Made by a program: the position numbers and the translations under genes. A DNA stretch of 64,000 nucleotides from assembly GCF_019802285.1 (NCBI RefSeq), contig NZ_JAIEUJ010000001.1, positions 310,001-374,000 of the forward strand, written 5' to 3'. Source of the stretch: Novilysobacter antarcticus. Its GTDB lineage: Bacteria > Pseudomonadota > Gammaproteobacteria > Xanthomonadales > Xanthomonadaceae. This document shows, in pieces, positions 1-9,986 of this stretch. Each line of letters starts with the position of its first letter. Position 1 is the first letter of the stretch. The notes under the pieces were generated by a model. It made no database searches. It saw only the letters and a program-made list of their open reading frames with translations, and was not told the origin of the DNA.

Positions 1-70
1 GGGGGAAGATCTCGGCTCGATGTCCGTTGCCGAGTTCGCCGCGCGTTTACGTAACGAAGACGCTCGCTGA
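1..70 (+). CDS. thrS: Threonyl-tRNA synthetase, C-terminal end (partial)
   Basis: Only the last 22 codons are inside the window, in the frame starting at base 2 and ending with TGA at 68-70. They read GEDLGSMSVAEFAARLRNE followed by DAR. This matches the end of bacterial ThrRS, where the anticodon-binding domain closes with a G-x-DLGSM motif and a short amphipathic helix. The following gene is infC, the normal neighbour of thrS in gammaproteobacteria, which supports the call. The enzyme charges tRNA-Thr in the cytoplasm. Nothing can be said about the rest of the protein. Confidence 0.85.
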   Translation, partial: GEDLGSMSVAEFAARLRNEDAR

Positions 71-123
71 GGCGGCGTAGTCCATACTGTTTCGGCCGCA
101 CGTGCGGCTGAACGACCCATACC

Positions 124-127
124 GGAG
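124..127 (+). promoter_or_regulatory. Shine-Dalgarno site that fixes the infC start
   Basis: GGAG at 124-127 is followed by an eight-base spacer and then ATC at 136. No ATG, GTG or TTG lies at a suitable distance in the infC frame, so this site argues that the rare codon AUC is the real initiator. A perfect 14-base palindrome (GCCGCACGTGCGGC, 95-108) sits just upstream in the leader. Confidence 0.7.
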
Positions 128-135
128 ATTGCAAC

Positions 136-657
136 ATCAGTACCCCCGACAAGCGGAACCGCAAGAATCAGGAGATCCGCGCGCTGAAAGTGCGCGTGAT
201 CGGCAGCGATGGCGAACAGGTCGGCGTGCTTTCACGCGACGAAGCGCTTGCGCTGGCACAAGAAGAAGGGCTCGACCTGGTGGAGATCCAGCCGCACGGC
301 GATCCGCCTGTGTGCCGCATCATGGATTTCGGCAAGTTCATCTTCGATCTGCAAAAGAAGGCCAATCTGGCCAAGAAGAAGCAAAAGCAGGTCGAGATAA
401 AGGAAATCAAGTTCCGCCCGGTCACCGATGAAGGTGACTACCAGATCAAGCTCCGCAACATGCGTCGCTTCCTGGAAGATGGCGACAAGATCAAGGTCAA
501 CATCCGTTTCCGTGGCCGCGAGATGCGCCACCAGGATCTCGGTCGCCAGATGGCGGACCGGATTGAACTGGATCTGGGTGAGGACATCGTCGTGGAATCA
601 CGTCCCCGTCTGGAAGGCCGTCAGATGGTGATGATGATCGCGCCGAAGAAGAAGTAA
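136..657 (+). CDS. infC: Translation initiation factor IF-3, AUC start
   Basis: IF-3 binds the 30S subunit, blocks premature 50S joining and checks start-codon and initiator tRNA pairing. From the ATC at 136 the product is 173 residues, against about 180 in E. coli. The N-terminal domain starts [15 protein letters not shown], matching the family's basic N-terminus. The linker is rich in lysine (about residues 75-90), and the C-terminal domain carries [13 protein letters not shown] and FRGREM and ends in APKKK. The first conventional start, GTG at 190, would remove 18 conserved residues including the N-I-x-x-EIR segment. IF-3 genes are known for AUU/AUC/AUA starts, which let IF-3 repress its own synthesis by rejecting such codons. 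It lies between thrS and rpmI-rplT as expected. Confidence 0.95.
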   Translation: MSTPDKRNRKNQEIRALKVRVIGSDGEQVGVLSRDEALALAQEEGLDLVEIQPHGDPPVCRIMDFGKFIFDLQKKANLAKKKQKQVEIKEIKFRPVTDEGDYQIKLRNMRRFLEDGDKIKVNIRFRGREMRHQDLGRQMADRIELDLGEDIVVESRPRLEGRQMVMMIAPKKK

Positions 658-896
658 CCGCGCGCTGCCGCTTGGCAGCCGCACACCCGCAGGACACCAT
701 TCGCCCATTTGTGTTGCGCGCACCATGCGCTGCCGGCATAATGGGCGGCCCGGTTCGCCGGGGTTGTTGTTTGCAGTTTCAGGACCTGTTGCTGATCCTT
801 TTCGGATCAATGACTTATCGACCGATACGGGCAGGACGGAAAGTGTGGCCATGCCACCGCCCATGTCAGTGACATATACCCGAAAGGACCTTCGCA
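658..896 (+). other. infC-rpmI intergenic leader
   Basis: A 239-base gap without a credible gene. It holds a small hairpin near 666-681 (GCTGCCGC/GGCAGC) and a six-base-pair hairpin TGATCC-TTTTC-GGATCA at 793-809. In E. coli the matching region holds sites for L20 autoregulation and an internal promoter. I cannot show that the L20 pseudoknot is present here, so this is a place to look rather than a call. Confidence 0.3.
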
Positions 897-1094
897 ATGC
901 CCAAGATCAAAACCCACCGTGGGGCGGCCAAGCGTTTTCGCAAGACCGCGTCCGGCAAGTTCAAGTGCGGCCACGCCAATCGTAGCCACATCCTCACCAA
1001 GAAGGCGACCAAGCGGAAGCGCAACCTGAGGCAGACGAATTACGCCCGCCCGGAAGACGCTGGCCGTATCAATCGCATGCTGCCGTACGCCTGA
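897..1094 (+). CDS. rpmI: 50S ribosomal protein L35
   Basis: A 65-residue, very basic protein starting [20 protein letters not shown], the standard L35 signature. It carries the conserved HILTKK segment and the lysine/arginine run after it. It belongs to the 50S subunit. The ATG at 897 has AAAGGA (883-888) eight bases upstream. The stop codon at 1092-1094 is followed after 13 bases by rplT, as in most bacteria, so the two are translated from one message. Confidence 0.98.
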   Translation: MPKIKTHRGAAKRFRKTASGKFKCGHANRSHILTKKATKRKRNLRQTNYARPEDAGRINRMLPYA

Positions 1095-1107
1095 GGAGGA
1101 CTGAGAA

Positions 1108-2584
<1,477 letters not shown>

Positions 2585-2600
2585 GCCAGGGATCGATTGA

Positions 2601-4994
2601 ATGAAGTTTTCCGAAAACTGGCTGCGCCAGCACGTATCCACCACTGCAAGCCACGACGAGCTTGTCGCCACCCTCACCGCGATCGGGCTGGAGGTGGAAG
2701 AGGTCACCCGCATCGGCGAATCCCTTTCCGGTGTCGTCGTGGCCAGGATCGTATCGGCGGAGAAGCACCCAGAGGCCGACCGCCTGCAGGTCTGCCAGGT
2801 TGATGCCGGCAACGGCGAGCTGGTGCAGATCGTCTGCGGCGCACCCAATGCTCGGGCCGGCCTGTTGGCTCCGTTGGCAAAAGTCGGGGCGGTCCTGCCC
2901 GGTGGCATGAAAATCGAAGCGGCCACGCTGCGCGGTGTCGAGTCGTTCGGCATGCTGTGTTCGGCCAAGGAGCTGGGCACTGACAGCGATTCGTCCGGCC
3001 TGCTTGAACTGCCTGGCACTGCGGCACCGGGCACGCCGGTAGCCGAGCTGCTCGGCCTTCCCGACTTCGCGATCGAGATCAAGCTCACCCCCAACCGCGC
3101 CGATTGTTACGGCGTTCGCGGCATCGCCTTCGATGTGGCGGCGGCGGCCGATGCGGACGTGTCGGCGTTGAACGTGGAGCCGGTCGCAGCACGAATTGAG
3201 GACGCACTTTCGATCGAGCTGGATGCTGGCGCCGACGCGCCGCGCTACTGCGGCCGCGTGCTGCGCGATATCGATGCCACCGCGACCACCCCGCTGTGGA
3301 TGGCCGAGCGGCTGCGCCGCAGCGGCGTACGCCCGGTATCGCTGCTGGTGGACGTCACACAGTACGTGATGCTGGAGCTCGGCCAGCCGATGCATGCCTT
3401 CGATCGTGATCTGCTCAGCGGTGGCACGGTGGGCGTCCGTCGGGCGCGCGCAGGCGAGCGGATCAAACTGCTGGACGGCAGCGAGCCCGAACTGGATCCG
3501 CAGTTCCTGCTCGTTACCGATGCCGACACGCCCATCGCGCTGGCGGGAATCATGGGTGGCTTTGATGCGCGCGTTACCGACGCGACCCGCAGCGTGTTCC
3601 TCGAGGCTGCCCATTTTGCGCCCGCCGCAATCATCGGCCGCAGCCGGAAGCTCGGCCTGCATACCGATGCCAGCCACCGCTTCGAACGCGGCGTGGACCC
3701 CGAACTTCCGCGCGTAGCCATCGAGTACGCCACACGGCTGATCCTTGACGTCGCCGGCGGTAGCGCGGGGCCGGTGGTGGAGGCAGCGCTCCAGGAGCAC
3801 CTGCCACAGCCACAGCCCATCCTGTTGCGCCGTGCGCGGCTGTCGCGGGTGCTTGGCATCGAGGTGCCGGATGCGCGGGTCGAACGTATTCTCGGTGCGC
3901 TGGGCTTGCAGGTGGAAGCGCGGGAGGAAGGGTGGAAGGTCATCGCTCCCAGCCGCCGCTTCGACATCGCAATCGAGGAGGACCTGATCGAGGAGGTCGC
4001 CCGCATCCACGGCTACGACAATATTCCGACCACGCTGCCCAGCGGGGCTTCGCGATTGGCCGCGCCTACCGAAACCATCGTCGACAAAGGCGATATCCGC
4101 CGCCATATGGCCTCTAGGGACTATCTCGAAGCGATCAACTACGCCTTTGTCGATGCTGGCGTGCTCAATTCATGGGCGGTATCGGAGGATGCGGTGGCCA
4201 TCGCCAATCCCCTCAGTGCCGAGCTGGGCGTGATGCGCACGATGCTGTTGCCGGGCCTGGTGTCGGGGCTGGCGCGAAATGCCTCACGACAGCAATCCCG
4301 GATTCGCCTGTTCGAGACCGGCAATGTCTTCACTGCGGTCGATGGTGATGCGCCGCGGCATACCCAGCGCATCGCTGGCGTGGCGTGCGGCGATGCGGAC
4401 GCGGAGCAATGGGGCCAGGCCTCACGCGAGGTTGGCTTCCACGACCTGCAAGGCGACCTGGAGAGCCTCGCCGGGCTTTCCGGCGCACGCCTGGAGTACG
4501 AGCCCGTCGTCATGCCTTGGGCGCACCCCGGACGCTGTGCCCGTGTCCTTCGACGAAGTGAAGCAGGCGACGCAACCGCACTTGGTTGGATAGCCCAGCT
4601 GCACCCGCGCCTGCTGCAGACCCTTGAAATTGACGTCGACGTGATCGCCTTCGAGCTGGATCTGGAGCCGTTGCAGGCACGCCCCGTGCCCAAGGCGAGT
4701 GGCCGGTCACGGTACCCCTGGGTGCGGCGGGACCTGGCCTTCGTGTTGCCCGAATGCGTGCCCTGGGGAGACGTCGCGCGGAGCGTCCGCAACGCTGCCG
4801 GCCCGGTACTGCGCGATCTGGTTCTGTTTGATCGCTACCAGGGCAAAGGGGTGGAATCCGGATGCAAGAGTCTTGCTATGGGCTTGATTTTGCAGGAGGA
4901 ATCCCGCACCCTCATCGAGTCTGACGTGGATCGCGTCGTGGCTTCCGTCACGTCTGCGATGGTTTCCGATCACGCAGCAAAGATTCGGGACTGA
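2601..4994 (+). CDS. pheT: Phenylalanyl-tRNA synthetase beta subunit
   Basis: Structural, tRNA-binding and editing subunit of PheRS, 797 residues (E. coli 795). Order of domains: EMAP-like tRNA-binding domain (about 40-150), B3/B4 editing module (about 205-375), B5 DNA-binding-like domain (about 400-475, with RRFDIAIEEDLIEEVARIHGY just after), a catalytic-like domain, and a C-terminal ferredoxin-fold anticodon domain (about 700-795) containing RRDLAFVLPE. The start MKFSENWLRQHV is typical. It is co-transcribed with pheS and is followed 57 bases later by ihfA, the classical pheST-ihfA arrangement, in which IHF feeds back on the operon in E. coli. Confidence 0.97.
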   Translation: MKFSENWLRQHVSTTASHDELVATLTAIGLEVEEVTRIGESLSGVVVARIVSAEKHPEADRLQVCQVDAGNGELVQIVCGAPNARAGLLAPLAKVGAVLPGGMKIEAATLRGVESFGMLCSAKELGTDSDSSGLLELPGTAAPGTPVAELLGLPDFAIEIKLTPNRADCYGVRGIAFDVAAAADADVSALNVEPVAARIEDALSIELDAGADAPRYCGRVLRDIDATATTPLWMAERLRRSGVRPVSLLVDVTQYVMLELGQPMHAFDRDLLSGGTVGVRRARAGERIKLLDGSEPELDPQFLLVTDADTPIALAGIMGGFDARVTDATRSVFLEAAHFAPAAIIGRSRKLGLHTDASHRFERGVDPELPRVAIEYATRLILDVAGGSAGPVVEAALQEHLPQPQPILLRRARLSRVLGIEVPDARVERILGALGLQVEAREEGWKVIAPSRRFDIAIEEDLIEEVARIHGYDNIPTTLPSGASRLAAPTETIVDKGDIRRHMASRDYLEAINYAFVDAGVLNSWAVSEDAVAIANPLSAELGVMRTMLLPGLVSGLARNASRQQSRIRLFETGNVFTAVDGDAPRHTQRIAGVACGDADAEQWGQASREVGFHDLQGDLESLAGLSGARLEYEPVVMPWAHPGRCARVLRRSEAGDATALGWIAQLHPRLLQTLEIDVDVIAFELDLEPLQARPVPKASGRSRYPWVRRDLAFVLPECVPWGDVARSVRNAAGPVLRDLVLFDRYQGKGVESGCKSLAMGLILQEESRTLIESDVDRVVASVTSAMVSDHAAKIRD

Positions 4995-5051
4995 GCCGGT
5001 TTTCGGCCTTCAGCGCGCGAGCCAGGCACAAAGCAGGGGACGGAGCGGACA

Positions 5052-5354
5052 ATGGCGTTGACCAAGGCTGAAATGGCCGAGCGGCTGTTTGACGAGGTCG
5101 GCCTCAACAAGCGTGAGGCCAAGGAATTCGTCGACGCTTTCTTTGACTCCCTCCGCCAGGCGCTGCAGAGCGGACGCCAGGTCAAGCTGTCCGGTTTCGG
5201 CAACTTCGATCTGCGGCGCAAGAAGGAACGGCCTGGACGTAATCCCAAGACCGGTGAGGAGATTCCGATTTCCGCCCGAACCGTGGTTACGTTCCGTCCG
5301 GGGCAGAAATTGAAGGAACGCGTCGAGTCCTACGGCGGTACCGACAATGCTTGA
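5052..5354 (+). CDS. ihfA: Integration host factor alpha subunit
   Basis: A 100-residue DNA-bending protein of the HU/IHF family. It begins [27 protein letters not shown] with the alpha-subunit pattern and has the intercalating beta-arm [12 protein letters not shown] with its conserved proline. With IHF-beta (not in the window) it bends DNA at specific sites in recombination, replication and transcription. GGAG at 5042-5045 precedes the ATG by six bases. Its last eight bases overlap the next gene, so the two are translationally coupled. Confidence 0.96.
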   Translation: MALTKAEMAERLFDEVGLNKREAKEFVDAFFDSLRQALQSGRQVKLSGFGNFDLRRKKERPGRNPKTGEEIPISARTVVTFRPGQKLKERVESYGGTDNA

Positions 5355-5703
5355 TCCGGGCAGCAACCGCGAACTTCCGCCGATCCCGGCCAAGCGCTAC
5401 TTCACCATTGGCGAGGTTAGCGAGCTGTGCGACGTCAAGCCGCACGTGCTGCGTTATTGGGAAACCGAGTTTCCTTCGCTGAAGCCGGTCAAGCGGCGGG
5501 GCAACCGGCGCTATTACCAGCGCCACGAAGTACTGATGATCCGCCAGATCCGCGGCCTGCTGTACGAGCAGGGCTACACGATCGGTGGCGCGCGCCTGCG
5601 TCTTGAAGGCGAAGAGGCCAAGGACGAGTCAGCGCTGAGCACGCAGATCATCCGACAGGTCCGGATGGAGCTGGAGGAAGTGCTGCAGATGCTGCGCCGG
5701 TGA
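5347..5703 (+). CDS. MerR-family transcriptional regulator
   Basis: A 118-residue protein. The MerR winged-helix DNA-binding domain occupies about residues 18-85 ([20 protein letters not shown], then LRYWE and RRGNRRYYQ). It is followed by a short dimerisation helix, with no cysteine metal site and no ligand-binding domain. Such short MerR proteins are regularly found directly downstream of ihfA in gammaproteobacteria. The target and signal are unknown. The start overlaps the end of ihfA, indicating one operon. Confidence 0.85.
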   Translation: MLDPGSNRELPPIPAKRYFTIGEVSELCDVKPHVLRYWETEFPSLKPVKRRGNRRYYQRHEVLMIRQIRGLLYEQGYTIGGARLRLEGEEAKDESALSTQIIRQVRMELEEVLQMLRR

Positions 5704-5758
5704 CAATGCAGTGCATCGCAGCGCGCCCTGAAGGGCTCGCGATTTACTGATTTTCAGC

Positions 5759-5764
5759 TATACT
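5759..5764 (+). promoter_or_regulatory. Candidate -10 box of tRNA-Pro
   Basis: TATACT lies 37 bases before the mature tRNA 5' end, followed by a GC-rich stretch. I see no convincing -35 hexamer at 16-18 bases, so the call rests on the -10 alone. Confidence 0.35.
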
Positions 5765-5799
5765 CTTGCGTCGCCGGAACAGCGGCGGACAGCAACATC

Positions 5800-5878
<79 letters not shown>

Positions 5879-5894
5879 AATCACGATTCACTGA

Positions 5895-5928
5895 AATGCC
5901 TGCGCAAGAATCCGCAGGCATTTTTTTT
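5895..5928 (+). terminator. Terminator of tRNA-Pro
   Basis: Stem AATGCCTGCG (5895-5904) pairs with CGCAGGCATT (5913-5922), with an eight-base loop, and the T run continues to 5928. In the other direction there is no U-tract, so it does not terminate dxs. Confidence 0.92.
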
Positions 5929-5963
5929 GCGTGATGCGGTTACGTGCACCCGCTGCTGCCTGC

Positions 5964-7883
5964 TCAGATCGCCGCGCTACGCGGTGGGGCACTGTCTAGG
6001 TCGTGCCAGCGCTGGATGATCGCGCGGCGGATGCCTTCGGTATCCAAACCTGCCTCGGCCAACAGTTCCTCGCGGCTACCGTGCGCCTGGAAGGCATCAG
6101 GCAGCCCGAGGTGCAACATGGATACATTCAGGCCTTCTGCCGCCAGCAGCTCGGCAACGCCGCTGCCGGCACCGCCGGCAACAACGTTGTCTTCCAGGGT
6201 TACGAACCCTTCGTGATCGGCGGCAAGCTGAAGGATCAGTACTCGATCGAGCGGTTTGACGAAGCGCATGTTGACCACGGTGAGCCCCAACGCCTCGCCG
6301 ACCTGTTCCGCTGCGGGCAACAGGGAGCCGAAGGCGAGCAGGGCGATGCGCGAGCCGCGCCGGCGCAGCTGGGCCTTGCCGATCTGCAGCACATCAAGGG
6401 TCGACTGCACGGCAACACCCGGACCACTGCCACGCGGATAGCGCACGGCGGCGGGGCCATTGAAGCGGAAGCCGGTGGACAGCATCTGGCGGCACTCGTT
6501 CTCGTCCGCCGGCGCCATGACCACCATATTGGGGACGCAGCGCAGATAGCTCAGGTCCAGATTGCCCGCGTGCGTTGCACCGTCCGGGCCAACCACACCG
6601 CCCCGGTCGATCGCAAACAGCACGTCCAGCTCCTGCAGCGCCACGTCATGGATCAGCTGGTCGTAGCCGCGCTGGAGGAAGGTGGAGTAGATCGCTACCA
6701 CGGGCTTGGCGCCCTCGCAGGCCATTCCGGCTGCCAGGGTGACGGCGTGCTGTTCGGCGATGGCGACATCGAAATAGCGCCGCGGATACTCCTTACTGAA
6801 ACGCACCAGGCCGGAGCCTTCGCGCATCGCCGGAGTAATCCCCATCAGTTTGTCGTCGGCGGCCGCCATGTCGCAGATCCAGTCGCCGAAGACGTCGGTG
6901 TAGGTCACCTTCTTCGCGCCCGCCTTGCTGACCATGCCGAGCTCGGGATTGAACGGACCGACCGCGTGATAGCCGATCTGGTCGCCTTCGGCGCGCTCGT
7001 AACCTTTGCCCTTGGTGGTGATGATGTGGAGCAGCTGCGGGCCCTTCATCCCCTGCAGGGTCTTCATGGTGCCCACCAGCGCTTCCAGGTCGTGGCCATC
7101 AATCGGACCGGTGTAGTGGAAACCGAGCTCCTCGAACATCGTCGAGGGGACGAACATGCCCTTCCACTGCTCCTCCCAGCGCTTGACGAACTTCGCCGCC
7201 GGCCGGTTCTTGTCGCCCAGCAGCTTCTTGCCGCCTTCGCGGAGCGCATTGAGGGTCCGGCTGCCGGTCAATCGCCCGAGCATCCGTGTCACGCCGCCGA
7301 CATTCTCGGAGATCGACATCTGGTTGTCGTTGAGGATGACCAGCAGGTTCGGTTCGATGCCGTCCGGGTCATCGCCCATGCCGCCGCCGTGGGCCAGCGC
7401 CTCAAAAGCCATGCCGCCAGTGATTGCGCCGTCGCCGATGACCGCAACCACCTTGCGCTCGTCGCCGGCGCGCTGGAGCGCGATGGCCATGCCCAGTGCG
7501 GCAGAGATACTCGTCGAGCTGTGGCCGACGCCGAAGGTATCGAACTCCGATTCGTCGCGCTTGGGGAAAGGCGATACGCCGTCCCTCTGCTTCACCGTCT
7601 GGATCACATCGCGCCGGCCGGTAAGGATCTTGTGCGGATAGGTCTGGTGGCCGACATCCCACACCAGCCGGTCGGTGGGAGTGTCGTAGAGCCAGTGCAG
7701 CGCCACGGTCAGCTCGATCACGCCCAGGCCTGCGCCAAAGTGCCCGCCCGACTGCGCAACCTGCTCGATCAGGTACGCCCGCAGCTCATCGGCGATGGCT
7801 GGCAGATCCTCCACCGGGAACTGACGCAGGTCGGCTGGCACCTGGATGCGCGAGAGACGGGGATAGCGTTGCGGATCGATCAT
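5964..7883 (-). CDS. dxs: 1-deoxy-D-xylulose-5-phosphate synthase
   Basis: First enzyme of the non-mevalonate isoprenoid pathway. It joins pyruvate and glyceraldehyde 3-phosphate using thiamine diphosphate, and its product also feeds thiamine and pyridoxal synthesis. The product is 639 residues (E. coli 620). The TPP-binding motif [18 protein letters not shown] lies near residue 150. The transketolase-like pyrimidine domain has [12 protein letters not shown] and [17 protein letters not shown], followed by a C-terminal domain. A TTG one codon upstream is possible, but ATG at 7883 is preferred. The later pathway gene ispG is also in this window (44.6 kb). Confidence 0.97.
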   Translation of the reverse strand: MIDPQRYPRLSRIQVPADLRQFPVEDLPAIADELRAYLIEQVAQSGGHFGAGLGVIELTVALHWLYDTPTDRLVWDVGHQTYPHKILTGRRDVIQTVKQRDGVSPFPKRDESEFDTFGVGHSSTSISAALGMAIALQRAGDERKVVAVIGDGAITGGMAFEALAHGGGMGDDPDGIEPNLLVILNDNQMSISENVGGVTRMLGRLTGSRTLNALREGGKKLLGDKNRPAAKFVKRWEEQWKGMFVPSTMFEELGFHYTGPIDGHDLEALVGTMKTLQGMKGPQLLHIITTKGKGYERAEGDQIGYHAVGPFNPELGMVSKAGAKKVTYTDVFGDWICDMAAADDKLMGITPAMREGSGLVRFSKEYPRRYFDVAIAEQHAVTLAAGMACEGAKPVVAIYSTFLQRGYDQLIHDVALQELDVLFAIDRGGVVGPDGATHAGNLDLSYLRCVPNMVVMAPADENECRQMLSTGFRFNGPAAVRYPRGSGPGVAVQSTLDVLQIGKAQLRRRGSRIALLAFGSLLPAAEQVGEALGLTVVNMRFVKPLDRVLILQLAADHEGFVTLEDNVVAGGAGSGVAELLAAEGLNVSMLHLGLPDAFQAHGSREELLAEAGLDTEGIRRAIIQRWHDLDSAPPRSAAI

Positions 7884-7969
7884 CAATACGGTGTCGGACG
7901 GTGGTAAGCCATTGTCCCGCTCGGGTCGCGGCGGGGCAAGGCGAACCGGGGCGGCGCTGCGGGGAGAGT

Positions 7970-9112
7970 TCAGCGGCCGCGGAAGCGTCCAAACAGCCCG
8001 CTCGGCTTACGCGGCTCGGGCTCGGGTTCGGGAGGCCGCTCAACCTCGGCGAAGCCCGTCGCCAGGTTGGCGTTGACAAAATCGGTGACGTCCTCGATCG
8101 CGACGCCGCTGGCCTCGGCGATCTCCTCCAACGTCGCCGCGCCCTTCATCATCACCGTGGCGATACGGAAGTGGCGGGGGAATTCGCGCTCGGTCTGCGG
8201 CCACTTCAGCATCAGGAAGCGTGCCTGGGGGTCAAAGCCTGGCAGGAGCTTTCCCCCCCCGGACATGAGGCCACCGAACCACAGCAGGCGCGACATCGGT
8301 TGCGCTGCGCCGAGTCCGGCCACCTTCTTCGCCCAGTCGGCAACATCGGCGAAATCCGCGGCCACCGCGTCCGAGGTGACGTGCGCGCTCAGCGGCTTCA
8401 AGGTCGGTGGCCCGAAGTACTCGCGCCGGTCGACATCCAGAAAGAGGGTGAGCCCGTCGCGCTCGAAGCCGGTCCGCCCGGTGATGCGGCCCGAGGCCAG
8501 CCATTCCGTCAGGGTTCTCGGCTCGGATTTCGCCGCCGTCGTGGTTTCTGGCCGTAGATGCGCGGCCAGGTTGGTCGCCGCGGGCATGATCGCGCTGGAT
8601 GCAGCGCTGGCAGGTTCGTCCGGGTCCAGACCCTCCTCGATCGTTACCGGGACCGCGTTCAGGCCGGCCGGCGGGGCGACTTCTTCGTCGACGCGAGCGG
8701 GGCGTTCTTCCGGCAGCTGGTCTTGCGGCTCCGGCGCAGCGCTGAGGCCGCTGGGCACTGCGTCCGTGGGCTGCGTGATCGAGCTGGGCGGGGCGGCTTC
8801 GGGCGCCAGTTCCACCAGAAGTCGCTGCACCGACGCGCTATCAAAGGGTTGCGCGAGACGGATGTCGGCCTGCGTGCGGGGAGCCGAAGTCAGCCCGATG
8901 ACCGTCTTGCCAGCTGCGTGCAGGCGCAGCCAGCTCATTGGCCCATACATGCTGTCCATATCGACGATCACATGGTCAGCGGTGTCGTCGGCCAGCAACT
9001 TCCAGGCTCCAGCCAACTGGGCGTTTGCGATGGAAAAAGCGACCTTGAGGGACGCTTCAGTGGCCGGGTCCATGCCGGTCAGGCCGAGTGTGAGGGCCAT
9101 TGTCGAGTCCAT
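7970..9112 (-). CDS. Uncharacterised protein with receiver-like N-terminus
   Basis: A 380-residue protein I do not recognise by name. Residues about 1-100 have a receiver-like alternating pattern: a hydrophobic strand ending VIVDMD, then KTVIGLTSA, then [12 protein letters not shown] where response regulators carry K-P-F. The key lysine is absent, so phosphotransfer is doubtful. A proline/alanine/glutamate-rich linker follows (about 105-185). The C-terminal part (about 185-355) contains [30 protein letters not shown] and a small helix-turn-helix-like segment [18 protein letters not shown]. The end is basic (GLFGRFRGR). There is no signal peptide or membrane segment. It lies 86 bases upstream of dxs on the same strand. 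Confidence 0.6.
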   Translation of the reverse strand: MDSTMALTLGLTGMDPATEASLKVAFSIANAQLAGAWKLLADDTADHVIVDMDSMYGPMSWLRLHAAGKTVIGLTSAPRTQADIRLAQPFDSASVQRLLVELAPEAAPPSSITQPTDAVPSGLSAAPEPQDQLPEERPARVDEEVAPPAGLNAVPVTIEEGLDPDEPASAASSAIMPAATNLAAHLRPETTTAAKSEPRTLTEWLASGRITGRTGFERDGLTLFLDVDRREYFGPPTLKPLSAHVTSDAVAADFADVADWAKKVAGLGAAQPMSRLLWFGGLMSGGGKLLPGFDPQARFLMLKWPQTEREFPRHFRIATVMMKGAATLEEIAEASGVAIEDVTDFVNANLATGFAEVERPPEPEPEPRKPSGLFGRFRGR

Positions 9113-9202
9113 GTCTTAACAATCGCCCAGTGTCGCGGAGCGTGCTACGGGCGTCAATGAAGGGGCGTGCGCACTGTGGACCACACAGCAACGACCACGC
9201 GT

Positions 9203-9910
9203 TCAAGCAAGTGCGGAGCGGTGCGTGACCAGGCCGTCGCGGGCGTGCTTTTTCGGCAGCTGGCTCTTCAGGAACGCCATCTGGTCAGCAAGGATGTTTC
9301 GGTTGGACAGGATCAGGTGCTCGACCCAACTGGGCCGGTAGGGGACTGCCAGCAATGGCATGTTGGCCTGTTGTGGCGTGCGGCTGCCCTTGCGCGAGTT
9401 GCAGTGGAAGCAGGCAGCCACAACGTTCTCCCACACATCGCGACCGCCGCGGGAGACCGGTTTCACATGGTCGCGGGTCAGTTGCGGGCGGTTGAATTGC
9501 CCGCCGCAATAGAGGCAAAGGTGGGCATCGCGGGCAAACAGTGCGGCGTTGGTCAGGGTCGGGGTCGGGTTGGCCGCGCGTGCACTGGCATGTCCGCGCG
9601 CAGCCACGATTGGATGCAGGCGCAGGATGCTCGCCTCGCCGCTGCGCCGATTGAGGCCGCCGTGCACCGTCAGGCAGGGGTCTCCTAGGGTCCAGGCCAC
9701 TGCATCGCGCGCATATAGGCAGGCCGCGTGCTGCCAGTTCATCCAGTCAAGCACTCTCCCGTGCGCGTCCAGGGAGAGGAGGCGCACGGAGTTGAGCTGT
9801 TCCAGCGCGTGGCGCGGTGCAATCGCCAAGCCATCCGGGTCCCACCGGCGCTCGGACGTGGCGGGAGTTCCGGGCCCGGCCACGCGTGGCATCACTGTGT
9901 CGGTCTCCAT
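9203..9910 (-). CDS. HNH endonuclease-domain protein
   Basis: About 235 residues. The C-terminal half holds a full HNH/zinc module: CLYCGG, then LTRDHVKPVSRGG, NVVAACFHCNSRKGSR. That is two CxxC knuckles, the D-H catalytic pair and the N and H/N positions. The N-terminal half (VRLLSLDAHGRVLDWMNW) is a domain usual in standalone HNH proteins of this group. The start was placed at ATG 9910 (METDTVM); 9892 is an alternative because a TATATG box lies only just upstream. There is no adjacent methylase or phage gene, so a restriction or homing role is not supported. Substrate unknown. Confidence 0.75.
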   Translation of the reverse strand: METDTVMPRVAGPGTPATSERRWDPDGLAIAPRHALEQLNSVRLLSLDAHGRVLDWMNWQHAACLYARDAVAWTLGDPCLTVHGGLNRRSGEASILRLHPIVAARGHASARAANPTPTLTNAALFARDAHLCLYCGGQFNRPQLTRDHVKPVSRGGRDVWENVVAACFHCNSRKGSRTPQQANMPLLAVPYRPSWVEHLILSNRNILADQMAFLKSQLPKKHARDGLVTHRSALA

Positions 9911-9986
9911 GAGAAATCGAGCATATACCCGATCCGACACGATTTGTCTGCAGCAATTTCCCGGGTCCGGCCCCGGAATTCCGGCC

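Noticed and set aside
190..657. infC starting at GTG 190
   Set aside because: Loses 18 conserved N-terminal residues and lacks a well spaced ribosome site; ATC at 136 fits both.
6003..7907. A 634-codon plus-strand open frame opposite dxs
   Set aside because: High GC content leaves long stop-free antisense frames. dxs on the other strand has all catalytic motifs; this frame has no ribosome site or recognisable domain.
9203..9910. Restriction-modification or homing system around the HNH nuclease
   Set aside because: No methyltransferase, intron, intein or phage gene is adjacent; flanking genes are ordinary metabolic ones.
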